Of a stretch of DNA of 64,000 nt, positions 35,659 through 43,396 are shown piece after piece. The DNA lies in assembly GCF_030063335.1 (NCBI RefSeq), contig NZ_JASISW010000006.1, forward strand, positions 238,247 to 302,246. Direction: 5' to 3'. Numbering within the stretch: the stretch's first letter is position 1; each line of letters begins with the position of its first letter. This DNA is from Rhodococcus sp. G-MC3 (GTDB lineage: Bacteria > Actinomycetota > Actinomycetes > Mycobacteriales > Mycobacteriaceae). Position numbers and translations under genes: made by a program. Below the pieces are notes generated by a model. The model made no database searches, was not told the origin of the DNA, and worked only from the letters and a program-made list of their open reading frames with translations.

Positions 35659-36530
35659 CCGAAGAAGCTCGTGCGCACTCGCGAGACCAATTCCCTCACC
35701 GCCGCACTCGATCTGGTCGACCAGACGAGGGCGAGCAGCGCATCGATGTCGACCCCGGTGATCGGAATGGCCACCAGGTCCGTGAAGTCGCCGGCCATCG
35801 ACTCGCTGAGGATCCCGACGCCCATTCCGCGCGCCGCCAGGTCCGCGACGGCTGCGGGTGCGCTGGCGGCCATAGCGATGTCGGCGACCAGACCCGCTAC
35901 AGCGCAGGCATCGTCGAACACCGTTCTGATTCCGGTGCCCTGGGGCAGGCACACGACGCGGTATGCGCAGACTTCACCGAGGCTCACCCCTGTCGCCGGC
36001 GCCAACGGGTGGCCTGGCGGTACACACGCTGCGAGCCCTTCGCGGACAATGACCAGGGAATCCATCCCTTCCGGTGTCTGCGCTGCCGTTCCGACGAGCG
36101 CCATGTCAAGGCCTCCGGCGCGCACGCGGGAAATGAGTTCGTCCGAATTACCCTCGGCCAGTGCGAGATCGACGCCAGGATAATCGGTATGGAAGTCTGC
36201 CAGCGCGTCGAATAACGGTGTGACGGTGCACGCCGTGACCATTCCGACGTCGATCCGCCCGCGCACGAGAGAGTTGACTTCGTCGATGGAACGCTGGAGT
36301 GCCGCAGCCGATTGCAGAGCAGCACGCGCATGGTCCACCGCTGCCTTGCCGGCGACGGTGAGTGTTGCCACGCGGCTGCTTCGATCGACGAGTTCAGCAC
36401 CCACCTCACGTTCGAGGGCTCGGATCTGGGCACTGATCCCTGACTGGCTGATGTTCACCCGTTCGGCCGCCCGAGTGAAGTTCGCTTCTTCTGCGACCGC
36501 GACGAAGTACTCAAGCTGCCGAAGTTCCAT
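35655..36530 (-). CDS. LysR-family transcriptional regulator
   Basis: The protein has 291 residues from the ATG at 36530. The helix-turn-helix is MELRQLEYFVAVAEEANFTR, then RVNISQSGISAQIRALEREVG. A ligand-binding domain follows (about 88-288). It is divergent from the SnoaL-like gene at 36601; the AT-rich 70 bp between them (36531-36600) has several CTAG and AGATT/AATCT half-sites that could be the operator. It is convergent with the old yellow enzyme gene. Its target may be either or both. Confidence 0.9.
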   Translation of the reverse strand: MELRQLEYFVAVAEEANFTRAAERVNISQSGISAQIRALEREVGAELVDRSSRVATLTVAGKAAVDHARAALQSAAALQRSIDEVNSLVRGRIDVGMVTACTVTPLFDALADFHTDYPGVDLALAEGNSDELISRVRAGGLDMALVGTAAQTPEGMDSLVIVREGLAACVPPGHPLAPATGVSLGEVCAYRVVCLPQGTGIRTVFDDACAVAGLVADIAMAASAPAAVADLAARGMGVGILSESMAGDFTDLVAIPITGVDIDALLALVWSTRSSAAVRELVSRVRTSFFG

Positions 36531-36600
36531 AACTGTAGATTCTAGTTTGCATAAGAACAATCTGTTGGACTTCTAGTAAAGATGACTCCACGCTTGAAAC

Positions 36601-36960
36601 ATGACATACGAGAAAGCACAGACCCCCGAGGACATCACCCGCCTGTTCGTCGAGCGCTCCAATGCCGGTGACGCAGACGGCGTCGCCGCCCTCTACGACG
36701 AGAACGCCGTTATGGCCTACCCCAAGAACGAAACGACGGTCGGACGCGACGCGATCCGCACACTATGGGCATCGGTGCTGGCACACGGACCGCGCTTCGA
36801 ACCCGAAGAGGGCCTACCGACCCTGACGCACGGCGACATCGCGTTGACGTCCACCGCGCCGCGAGACGGCGCAGGCGCGCGGGCGCAGGTGGCCGTGCGC
36901 CAGGCGGACGGTTCATGGCTGCGCATCATCGACCAGCCGGAATTCAGTCCGATCGACTGA
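36601..36960 (+). CDS. SnoaL/NTF2-like domain protein (DUF4440 type)
   Basis: This is a single-domain protein of 119 residues. The pattern DITRLFVERSNAGDADGVAALYDENAVM and the later VGRDAIRTLW place it in the NTF2/SnoaL-like superfamily, often annotated DUF4440 or nuclear transport factor 2-like. Such proteins include isomerases and ligand-binding proteins; nothing here fixes a substrate. No clear Shine-Dalgarno is seen before the ATG. The divergent LysR regulator probably controls it. Confidence 0.82.
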   Translation: MTYEKAQTPEDITRLFVERSNAGDADGVAALYDENAVMAYPKNETTVGRDAIRTLWASVLAHGPRFEPEEGLPTLTHGDIALTSTAPRDGAGARAQVAVRQADGSWLRIIDQPEFSPID

Positions 36961-37009
36961 CCCCAGCCTGCCGCCCGGTGGTGTCGCGCCCTCTGACATC
37001 ATTTCGCAG

Positions 37010-38680
37010 GTGATAAAGCTGCCGCTACGCCAGACGATCGACGCAGTCGCCGAGCGTCTCGGGCGGAGCAGCGCGCCGCTGAACGAGCAGGTCCAGAGGT
37101 TCGATTCCGCGCACCCCTGGTTCCTGAGCGCCGAGGAGCGCGGCAATCCCGACACCCGCATCGCTGCCTGGACCGAAGGCAACCGGGTTACGTCCCTTGT
37201 GCACGGCAAGGTCTACTTCGATGCGCTGGCACGCGCGCTCGCCGAGGCAGGCGAGGGCGATCTCGTGCTGTTCACCGACTGGCGAGGCGACCCCGAGCAA
37301 CTGCTCACCGATGATGTCACCGTCGAAGATGCGCTCGCAGGCGTCGCGAAACGCGGCGGCATCGTCAAGGGAATGGTGTGGCGGTCGCACATCGAAACCT
37401 TTGGTTTCACCGGTCCGAAGAACCGGAAGCTGGCCATGCGGCTCGAAGAGGCGGGCGGCGAGGTGATCCTCGATCAGCGGGTACTTGCCCTCGGCAGCCA
37501 CCATCAGAAGTTCGTCGTCATTCGCTACCGGAGGGGCACAAGACCCGATCTGGCGTTCGTCGGCGGCATCGATCTCGCGCGCGCCCGCCGAGACGACGCC
37601 GATCACTTCGGCGACCCGGTGAGCAGGCCGTTCCCGCCCGAATACGGTGAAATCCCCGCTTGGCACGACATGCAGGTACAGCTCGAAGGCCCCACCGTTC
37701 GGGACGTCGAGGACGTCTTCCGCGAACGGTGGGAGGACCCGGCGGCCCTGTCGAGGCTGCCCTGGCACGCGATTCCCGACATTCTTCGAGGCGTGACGAG
37801 AGAGCCGTCGGAGCTCCCACCGAGCCACGAGGAGCCGGCACCCATCGGCACGTGCGCAGTGCAGCTGCTGCGGACCTACCCCCGCAGGCGGCCCGCATAT
37901 CCCTTCGCGACGAAGGGTGAGCGCAGTGCTGCCCGCGCCTACGCGAAGGTGCTGCGGCGAGCGCGACGGATCGTCTACGTCGAAGATCAGTACCTGTGGT
38001 CGGTGGATGTCGCTCGGGTGTTCGCCGCTGCCCTGCGCAGGTCCCCCGACCTGCGTCTGGTCGTGGTCGTCCCGAAGCATCTCGACGACGACAGCGCCAT
38101 CACCATCCCGTCGGCGCTCCTCGGCCACTCGGCAGCTCTCGATGTCATCCGCGCTGCGGGCGGTGACCGCGTTCTCGTCCTCGATCTGGAGAACGACCGT
38201 GGAGTCCCGGTGTACGTCCACTCCAAGGTCTGCATCGTCGACGACGTGTGGGCGGCCGTCGGTTCGGACAACTTCAACCGGCGGTCGTGGACGCACGACT
38301 CGGAGTTGACGGCAGCAATCGTCGACGAGGCACGCGACCCGCGCTCACCGATCGATCCAGGAGGCCTCGGCGACGGCGCTCGGGTGTTCGCGCGTGAACT
38401 GCGTCTCGAGTTGATGCGCGAACACCTCGATCGCGCTCCTGACGACGACGAGGATCTGATCGATCCGGCATCCTTCTTCGATGCTGTGAGGGCCGGCGCA
38501 GAAGGACTCGACGCATGGCACCGCGCGCCTTCCGCGTCGCCGAAACCACCCGGGCGACTTCGCCGCCACGACATCGAAGTGCCTCCGCAATGGCAGCAAC
38601 GGATGGCCGCCGTGGCCTACCGGTTGTTCGTCGACCCGGATGGCCGACCCATCGGAATGCGGCTACGACGTCGTTTCTGA
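37010..38680 (+). CDS. Phospholipase D-family protein
   Basis: The protein has 556 residues from a GTG. Two HKD-type motifs are visible: HHQKFVVIRYRRG near 163, where the usual Asp of HxKx4D is replaced by Arg, and the intact HSKVCIVDD near 402, followed by VGSDNFNRRSW. GGIDLARARRDD follows the first. It belongs to the bacterial PLD-like hydrolases or cardiolipin-synthase-like enzymes. No membrane anchor or signal peptide is visible. It stands alone. Confidence 0.88.
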   Translation: MIKLPLRQTIDAVAERLGRSSAPLNEQVQRFDSAHPWFLSAEERGNPDTRIAAWTEGNRVTSLVHGKVYFDALARALAEAGEGDLVLFTDWRGDPEQLLTDDVTVEDALAGVAKRGGIVKGMVWRSHIETFGFTGPKNRKLAMRLEEAGGEVILDQRVLALGSHHQKFVVIRYRRGTRPDLAFVGGIDLARARRDDADHFGDPVSRPFPPEYGEIPAWHDMQVQLEGPTVRDVEDVFRERWEDPAALSRLPWHAIPDILRGVTREPSELPPSHEEPAPIGTCAVQLLRTYPRRRPAYPFATKGERSAARAYAKVLRRARRIVYVEDQYLWSVDVARVFAAALRRSPDLRLVVVVPKHLDDDSAITIPSALLGHSAALDVIRAAGGDRVLVLDLENDRGVPVYVHSKVCIVDDVWAAVGSDNFNRRSWTHDSELTAAIVDEARDPRSPIDPGGLGDGARVFARELRLELMREHLDRAPDDDEDLIDPASFFDAVRAGAEGLDAWHRAPSASPKPPGRLRRHDIEVPPQWQQRMAAVAYRLFVDPDGRPIGMRLRRRF

Positions 38681-38684
38681 CGGA

Positions 38685-39227
38685 CTATCGGGGCCGGGCG
38701 ACCACGGTGAAATTATCGGCTCTCGACTGCGTCACCTCGGGCGGGATCGAGGCTCCGTCGTCGCCATGAATGGCCGTCACCTCGAAGCCTGCGTTCCGAG
38801 TCAATGTTCGGAGGCCCTGCAGCGAGGTGAAATGCATGACCGGGGCGAAATCGTGCGCGGCCAACGGACCGACTGCCCAAGCACCGTGATCTTCTTCTCG
38901 ACGCCTGTTCTGCCGCCAGTTCTTCACGCGGCGCACGGCCGATGACGGATCGAGCACCGTGCGTCCGACAGACTCGATCACTGCACGCGGAGACACCGAC
39001 ACATGCTCGGTCGGCCGGGCGATCTGGAACGGAGACTCACCGAACGACGGGCCGTCCTTGTTCAGCGTCGAGAACACCACGACGCCGTCGTCGGCGACAA
39101 CGCGTCGGAACTCCTTCAAAACCAACTTCCGATCACCGTGTTCGACGGTGTCTATACCGTTGTTGCTGAACAGGACGAGTCCGTATCTGCCGCTGTCAAT
39201 CTCGGTCATGGTCCGGGCATCCGACAC
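38685..39227 (-). pseudogene. SAM-dependent methyltransferase, 5'-truncated
   Basis: The open frame (GTG at 39227, 180 residues) reads as the middle and C-terminal part of a class I methyltransferase: YGLVLFSNNGIDTVEHGDRK (motif II/III region), VVADDGVVVFSTLN, and a C terminus with FEVTAIHGDD. The SAM-binding motif (GxGxG) is missing. Upstream codons keep family-like sense (AYPGLPAF) for about a dozen residues before an in-frame TGA near 39255. The 5' third is therefore gone and the product is probably inactive. It lies next to hairpin repeat copy C. Confidence 0.65.
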
Positions 39228-39309
39228 GAACGCCGGTAGCCCTGGATAGGCATCCCTCCGACGCTTACAACTTCAACTACCGTACCGAGTCGATCTGAGT
39301 ATTCGATGT

Positions 39310-39380
39310 GCGGCTGCGCCGCCCGTGCGCGTTTCCTGCCCTTCTGGTGTCACCAAACACTCACGGGGCGGGAGGCCCGC
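39310..39380. repeat. Interspersed hairpin repeat, family 1, copy C
   Basis: The stretch starts GCGGCTGCGCCGCCCGTGCG, continues through a loop with GGTGTCACC, and ends CACTCACGGGGCGGGAGGC. The ends pair with a one-base bulge. The stop codon of the LacI-type gene (39361-39363) is the TCA inside CACTCACGG. It matches the family core at 13076 and 17920. Confidence 0.6.
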
Positions 39381-40353
39381 TGGTTGCCCTCAGAACGAGA
39401 TTGGGCGCCAGAACGACCTCGGACGCCACCTCGCCGGCAATCCGGCGCAGAGCGTTCTCGACCGCAGCATCCGCCAACGCCTCCACGTCCTGAGACACCG
39501 ACGTCAGCTGAATGTGGGCGATGCGCGCAAGACGCGAATCGTCGTACCCGACAACCGAAATATCCCCCGGAACGTCGATGCCCCGCCGAATCAGATGATC
39601 GAGGACACCCGTCGCCGAGTTGTCATTGAACGCCACCACAGCGGTCGGCCGTACACCGGTGGCCAGGAGCAACTTCATCCCTTCGGCGCCATCGGTTTCC
39701 GTGACTCCCCCCGGGGTGACTCGCGCGTCGAGACCATGGCGATGCATGGCATCGAGAAAGCCTCGGCGCCTGCCGTCCGCACCGGGAGAAAAACCTCCGT
39801 CGATGTGCGCGATCGAAGTGTGCCCGAGCCCGACGAGATGGTCGACCGCAGATTCCGTTCCCGCCGCATCATCGCTTCGAACGGCTCCGATGCTGTCGAC
39901 ACTGCTGGAGCGAAGCACTTCGACCACGGACGTCTTCGATGCGAGTTTGTCGAGTTCCGCTGCAGTCAAACGGGATCCGATCAGGATTGCGGCTTCGCAA
40001 CGCTCGCGGAGAATCGCCTGCACAGCACTACCCTCGGATCTGGACGGCGCGACAGCGCTCAGCATGACGTCGTAACCATGCCGGCTCGCCGCCTCATAGA
40101 TGTGCTCGACGAGGTCGCCGTGGAACGGTTGCTGAAGGTCGAACATGACACCGAGAAGCCGCGAGCTGGTTTGCCGCAACTTCTGAGCACGACGGTCGGG
40201 CACGTAGCCGATGCCCTCGGCGATGGACTTGATTCGCGTCCTCGTGTCCGCGCTCGCACCGGGAACTCCGCGCATCACGATCGAGACCAAGGCAGGCGAG
40301 ACGCCCGCGAGCCGAGCCACGTCTGCCATCGTCGGGCGTACGACGTCCGTCAC
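39361..40353 (-). CDS. LacI-family transcriptional repressor
   Basis: The protein has 330 residues from a GTG at 40353 with GGAGG 8 nt upstream. The N-terminal helix-turn-helix and hinge read TMADVARLAGVSPALVSIVM and later YVPDRRAQKLRQTSSRLLGV. A sugar-binding domain follows (about 60-330), with VGYDDSRLARIAHIQLTSVSQ near the end. It is divergent from the oxidoreductase/isomerase operon at 40476 and probably represses it through the symmetric site at 40424. The inducer would be a sugar or cyclitol. Confidence 0.92.
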   Translation of the reverse strand: MTDVVRPTMADVARLAGVSPALVSIVMRGVPGASADTRTRIKSIAEGIGYVPDRRAQKLRQTSSRLLGVMFDLQQPFHGDLVEHIYEAASRHGYDVMLSAVAPSRSEGSAVQAILRERCEAAILIGSRLTAAELDKLASKTSVVEVLRSSSVDSIGAVRSDDAAGTESAVDHLVGLGHTSIAHIDGGFSPGADGRRRGFLDAMHRHGLDARVTPGGVTETDGAEGMKLLLATGVRPTAVVAFNDNSATGVLDHLIRRGIDVPGDISVVGYDDSRLARIAHIQLTSVSQDVEALADAAVENALRRIAGEVASEVVLAPNLVLRATSGPPAP

Positions 40354-40423
40354 CGTTGTTTCCTCCCTCGTTCCCCATGAACGGTAGTTGACCAAACACG
40401 CGAAGCCCTCTAGCGTTCTTCAA

Positions 40424-40437
40424 CTAGAACGTACTAG
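40424..40437. promoter_or_regulatory. Putative LacI-family operator
   Basis: CTAGAACGTACTAG is palindromic at 12 of 14 positions with the central CG usual for LacI-family sites. It lies 39 bp before the start of the oxidoreductase gene. An overlapping wider inverted repeat (GTTCT and AGAAC, 40415-40430) shares its left half. Confidence 0.6.
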
Positions 40438-40475
40438 TAGTCCCCGAGCAGCGATTACGTCCCTGGAGTATTCAC

Positions 40476-41495
40476 ATGTCACTTACTGTCGCCACCGTTC
40501 ATGTGGCCCTGATCGGCGCAGGCCGAATCGGAAGGAATCACGCCGAAATCATCGCCCGCCGGGTCCCCGGCGCAGAGTTGGTCGCCGTCATCGACCCTGT
40601 CGAAGGGGCGGCCAGGCTTCTCGCCGACAGCCTCGAGGTGACCGCCGCGTACACCGACGTCGAGGAGGCACTGCGTAACGACACCATCGACGCCGTCGTC
40701 ATCGCGGCGCCCGCACGCAGCCACACCGATCTGGTAGTCATGGCCGCAGCGGCGGGCAAACACATCTTCGTCGAGAAACCGATGGCCGTCACCCTCGATG
40801 ATGCGGATCGTGCGATCGCAGCGGCCGACGAGGCCGGGGTCGTTCTGCAGGTCGGCTTCAATCGACGTTTCGCACCGGGCTTCGTTGCGGCCCGCGCTGC
40901 CATCGATGACGGAAAGATCGGGAAGCCACAGCTTTTGAGGTCGCTGACCCGCGATCCCGGTCCTTTTACTGCCGATCCTTCGAGGATTCCACCCTGGACA
41001 ATTTTCTTCGAGACGTTGATTCACGACTTCGATGCGGTGCTGTTCCTCAACCCCGGGGCCCGCGCAGTGCGTGTCACAGCAATCGCCGACGCCCTGGTGC
41101 GTCCCGACGCTCGCGACAGCGGCCACCTGGACACGGCGGTGGTCACCGTGCAGTTCGACAACGGTGCAATCGCCACCGTCGAAGCCAATTTCAGTGCGCT
41201 GTACGGCTACGACGTGCGCGGTGAAGTTTTCGGCTCGGCCGGGATGGTCACCGCAGGCGACGGTCGCCGCACCGACATGACGTTGTACGACGCTGCCGGT
41301 CTGCACGCGGACTTCGCCCGAAGCGACACCGACTTGCTGCGTTCGGCCTACATCGGCGAGTTCACCGCGTTCGTCGACGCAATCCGTTTCGGGACAGAAT
41401 CTTTGGTTACTGGACGCGACGCGCGGAACGCACTCGAGATTGCCCTCGCTTGCATCCGCAGTGTTGAAACCGGAGCAGGGGTGCGACTCGGATGA
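40476..41495 (+). CDS. Gfo/Idh/MocA oxidoreductase (inositol 2-dehydrogenase-like)
   Basis: The protein has 339 residues. The nucleotide-binding motif is ALIGAGRIGRNHAEII near residue 12, with the conserved FVEKPMAVTLDDA (the catalytic Lys lies in EKP) and VGFNRRFAPGF. DFDAVLFL and GHLDTAVVTVQF agree with the myo-inositol 2-dehydrogenase (IolG) branch. It should oxidise an inositol or sugar ring hydroxyl with NAD. It overlaps the downstream isomerase-like gene by ATGA, and both are probably repressed by the divergent LacI-type protein. Other cyclitols or sugars are possible. Confidence 0.88.
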   Translation: MSLTVATVHVALIGAGRIGRNHAEIIARRVPGAELVAVIDPVEGAARLLADSLEVTAAYTDVEEALRNDTIDAVVIAAPARSHTDLVVMAAAAGKHIFVEKPMAVTLDDADRAIAAADEAGVVLQVGFNRRFAPGFVAARAAIDDGKIGKPQLLRSLTRDPGPFTADPSRIPPWTIFFETLIHDFDAVLFLNPGARAVRVTAIADALVRPDARDSGHLDTAVVTVQFDNGAIATVEANFSALYGYDVRGEVFGSAGMVTAGDGRRTDMTLYDAAGLHADFARSDTDLLRSAYIGEFTAFVDAIRFGTESLVTGRDARNALEIALACIRSVETGAGVRLG

Positions 41496-42259
41496 TCTTG
41501 GCCGCAAGCGCTGAAATGCTCTTTGTAGAACGTCCTTTCATTGATCGAGTCAAGCGAATCACCGAGCGAGGAATGCAGGTCGAGATCTGGAATTGGGTCA
41601 CCAAGGACATCGCCGACCTGGCAACCAGCGGTGCGGTGTTCTCGTCGATGACGGGCTATCTCCAAGGTAACCTCACCGAGGCCGATGGAATTGCACAACT
41701 GATCGAGACCGCACGCGAATCTCTGCTCGTAGCAGAGAAACTCGACTGCCCACGGTTGAACCTCCACGGCACCGGACTCGACGGCGACGGGTTGCCGGTG
41801 CGTCCGGTGGACGTCGTGACTGGGGAGATGTGGCTGACGGCAGTGGAGACGTTGAAGAAGATGGCCGCGCTGGGAGAAGGGGCGGGCCGGGTCTTCACTC
41901 TGGAGAACCTCAACCTCGCCGTCGACCATCCCCGGACACCCTTTGCCAAAGCTGCTGACACTCTCGCCCTCGTGCGCGCCGTCGACAGTCCGTTCCTGAA
42001 GATGAACCTCGATCTTTATCACGCCCAGATCGGCGAAGGGAATCTGATTGCGCTGCTCGAGGAATCGCTTCCGCACATCGGTGAGATCCAGGTTGCCGAC
42101 GTGCCCGGCCGTTGCGAGCCTGGCACCGGCGAGATCAACTACCCCGCTGTCGCGGCAGCGTTGCGACGCATCGGCTACACCGGCGTCGTCGGTCTCGAAG
42201 GCTGGGCATCAAGTGATCCCGACGCCGCACTCGACGCGTTCGAGGCCGCGTTCGCCTGA
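41492..42259 (+). CDS. Hydroxypyruvate isomerase-like TIM-barrel protein
   Basis: The protein has 255 residues. It follows the Hyi/xylose isomerase-like barrel: an early FIDRVKRITERGMQVEIWNW, the metal-ligand Glu region in FTLENLNLAVDHP, then KMNLDLYHAQIGEGNL and the final IGEIQVADVPGRCEPGTGEIN and VGLEGWA. These are the Hyi landmarks. It is translationally coupled to the Gfo/Idh gene. In that context it is more likely to isomerise an intermediate of inositol or sugar breakdown than hydroxypyruvate itself; that is inference. Confidence 0.87.
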   Translation: MILAASAEMLFVERPFIDRVKRITERGMQVEIWNWVTKDIADLATSGAVFSSMTGYLQGNLTEADGIAQLIETARESLLVAEKLDCPRLNLHGTGLDGDGLPVRPVDVVTGEMWLTAVETLKKMAALGEGAGRVFTLENLNLAVDHPRTPFAKAADTLALVRAVDSPFLKMNLDLYHAQIGEGNLIALLEESLPHIGEIQVADVPGRCEPGTGEINYPAVAAALRRIGYTGVVGLEGWASSDPDAALDAFEAAFA

Positions 42260-42282
42260 TTCGAACGTATGTATCAACAGGC

Positions 42283-42469
42283 TGTGGATAGATCTGTGGA
42301 AATCTCGAGGACCATGGAGCTGAACCTGTGGATGGACTGTGGATGAACTTCGGCTCCTCTACCATTTCGGCAGGTAGAGGGCCATGGCAGTGAATTACAT
42401 GCCTGTGAGTAACTTTCACCGTTTCCTGTGGATCGACGATCAGGTGGACGCGAGCACTCCTGTGGACAG
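42283..42469. other. Cluster of six TGTGGA motifs resembling DnaA boxes
   Basis: TGTGGA begins at 42283, 42295, 42327, 42338, 42427 and 42461, all in the same direction. The first, TGTGGATAG, differs by one base from TGTGGATAA, the complement of TTATCCACA. The others match less well after TGTGGA. Most lie in the gap between the isomerase-like gene and the convergent uppP gene; the last is in the uppP 3' end. It may be a DnaA-binding locus or a chance run. No replication-initiation gene is near. Confidence 0.4.
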
Positions 42470-43276
42470 CAGTGCGATCAAAATGATTCCCAGCGCCACT
42501 CGGTAACCGACGAAGTAGGTGATCGGGTGGCCTGCGACGAACTTCAACAGCCACGCGATACTGGCGTACGCAACCAACAAGCTCACAATGGTCGCGACCG
42601 CGGTGGCCGGCCACCCCACTCCGTTCGAGATGTCCCCGGCACTGGTGGCCGCCTCGTACCCACCCGCTGCAACGAGAGCGGGGATGGACAGAAAGAACGA
42701 CAACCGAGTGGCCGCGACGCGGTCGAGACCGACGAACAAACCGCCACTGATGGTCGCACCTGAACGTGACACGCCGGGAATCAGGGCCACACACTGCAGG
42801 ACGCCGACCACGATGGCGTCGCGAACCGTCATCTCGCGGTCGGTGCGCCGTTGCGTCGCGACACGCTCTGCCAGGTACATGACACCGCTCCAGCCGATCA
42901 AGGCGATCGCGACAACCCACAAGCTTCGCAACGAACCGGAAACGAAGTCTTTGGCCAGGAAGCCAACCACGCCGATCGGGATCGATCCCACGATCACCAC
43001 CCATGCGAGTCGGTAGTCGGGATCGCTACGCGCCGAGCGCAATCGGAGTCCACGCACCCATGCTGCGAACAAGGTGACGATGTCTGATCGGAAGTACACG
43101 ATCACCGCAACGATCGCGCCTGTCTGAATGATGGCGGTAAACGCGGTGACCGAGGCGTCGTCGATCTGCAGGCCCATCAACTTCTCGGCAATGGTCAGAT
43201 GGCCCGTGCTCGAAACTGGTAGAAATTCGGTCAACCCCTCGACGATCCCCAGCGTAATCGCCTCGAAAATGTTCAC
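42440..43276 (-). CDS. uppP: Undecaprenyl-diphosphatase
   Basis: The protein has 278 residues with eight or so membrane segments. Both BacA/UppP signatures are present: EGLTEFLPVSSTGHL near residue 13 and PGVSRSGATISGGL near 170. It dephosphorylates undecaprenyl diphosphate in the cytoplasmic membrane, recycling the lipid carrier for peptidoglycan and arabinogalactan synthesis, and can give bacitracin tolerance. A GGAG-type site lies upstream. It is a single gene here, followed on its own strand by the TGTGGA cluster. Confidence 0.96.
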   Translation of the reverse strand: MNIFEAITLGIVEGLTEFLPVSSTGHLTIAEKLMGLQIDDASVTAFTAIIQTGAIVAVIVYFRSDIVTLFAAWVRGLRLRSARSDPDYRLAWVVIVGSIPIGVVGFLAKDFVSGSLRSLWVVAIALIGWSGVMYLAERVATQRRTDREMTVRDAIVVGVLQCVALIPGVSRSGATISGGLFVGLDRVAATRLSFFLSIPALVAAGGYEAATSAGDISNGVGWPATAVATIVSLLVAYASIAWLLKFVAGHPITYFVGYRVALGIILIALLSTGVLAST

Positions 43277-43300
43277 GGTGTGGTCTCCTCATGAAAACGG

Positions 43301-43320
43301 CAGCCGGGAGCATCCGGCTG
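43301..43320. terminator. Hairpin between the COG4705 and uppP genes
   Basis: CAGCCGG and CCGGCTG form a 7-bp stem with a 6-base loop. It lies after the COG4705 gene on the minus strand and upstream of uppP (start 43276). It probably ends the COG4705 transcript. Confidence 0.5.
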
Positions 43321-43396
43321 TCACTCGCGCATCCGATCACATCTCTCCTGAAAGAACGCTGAAGACCGTTCCCGATGTTCGAAGAAACGCGCCCGG

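Noticed and set aside
37025..38296. 423-codon minus-strand frame opposite the phospholipase D gene
   Set aside because: Shadow frame; the plus strand carries the HKD motifs and ribosome-proximal start.
40415..40430. GTTCT and AGAAC inverted repeat considered as a LexA (SOS) box
   Set aside because: The actinobacterial LexA consensus is GAAC-N4-GTTC, the opposite order. The adjacent LacI-type gene explains the symmetry better.
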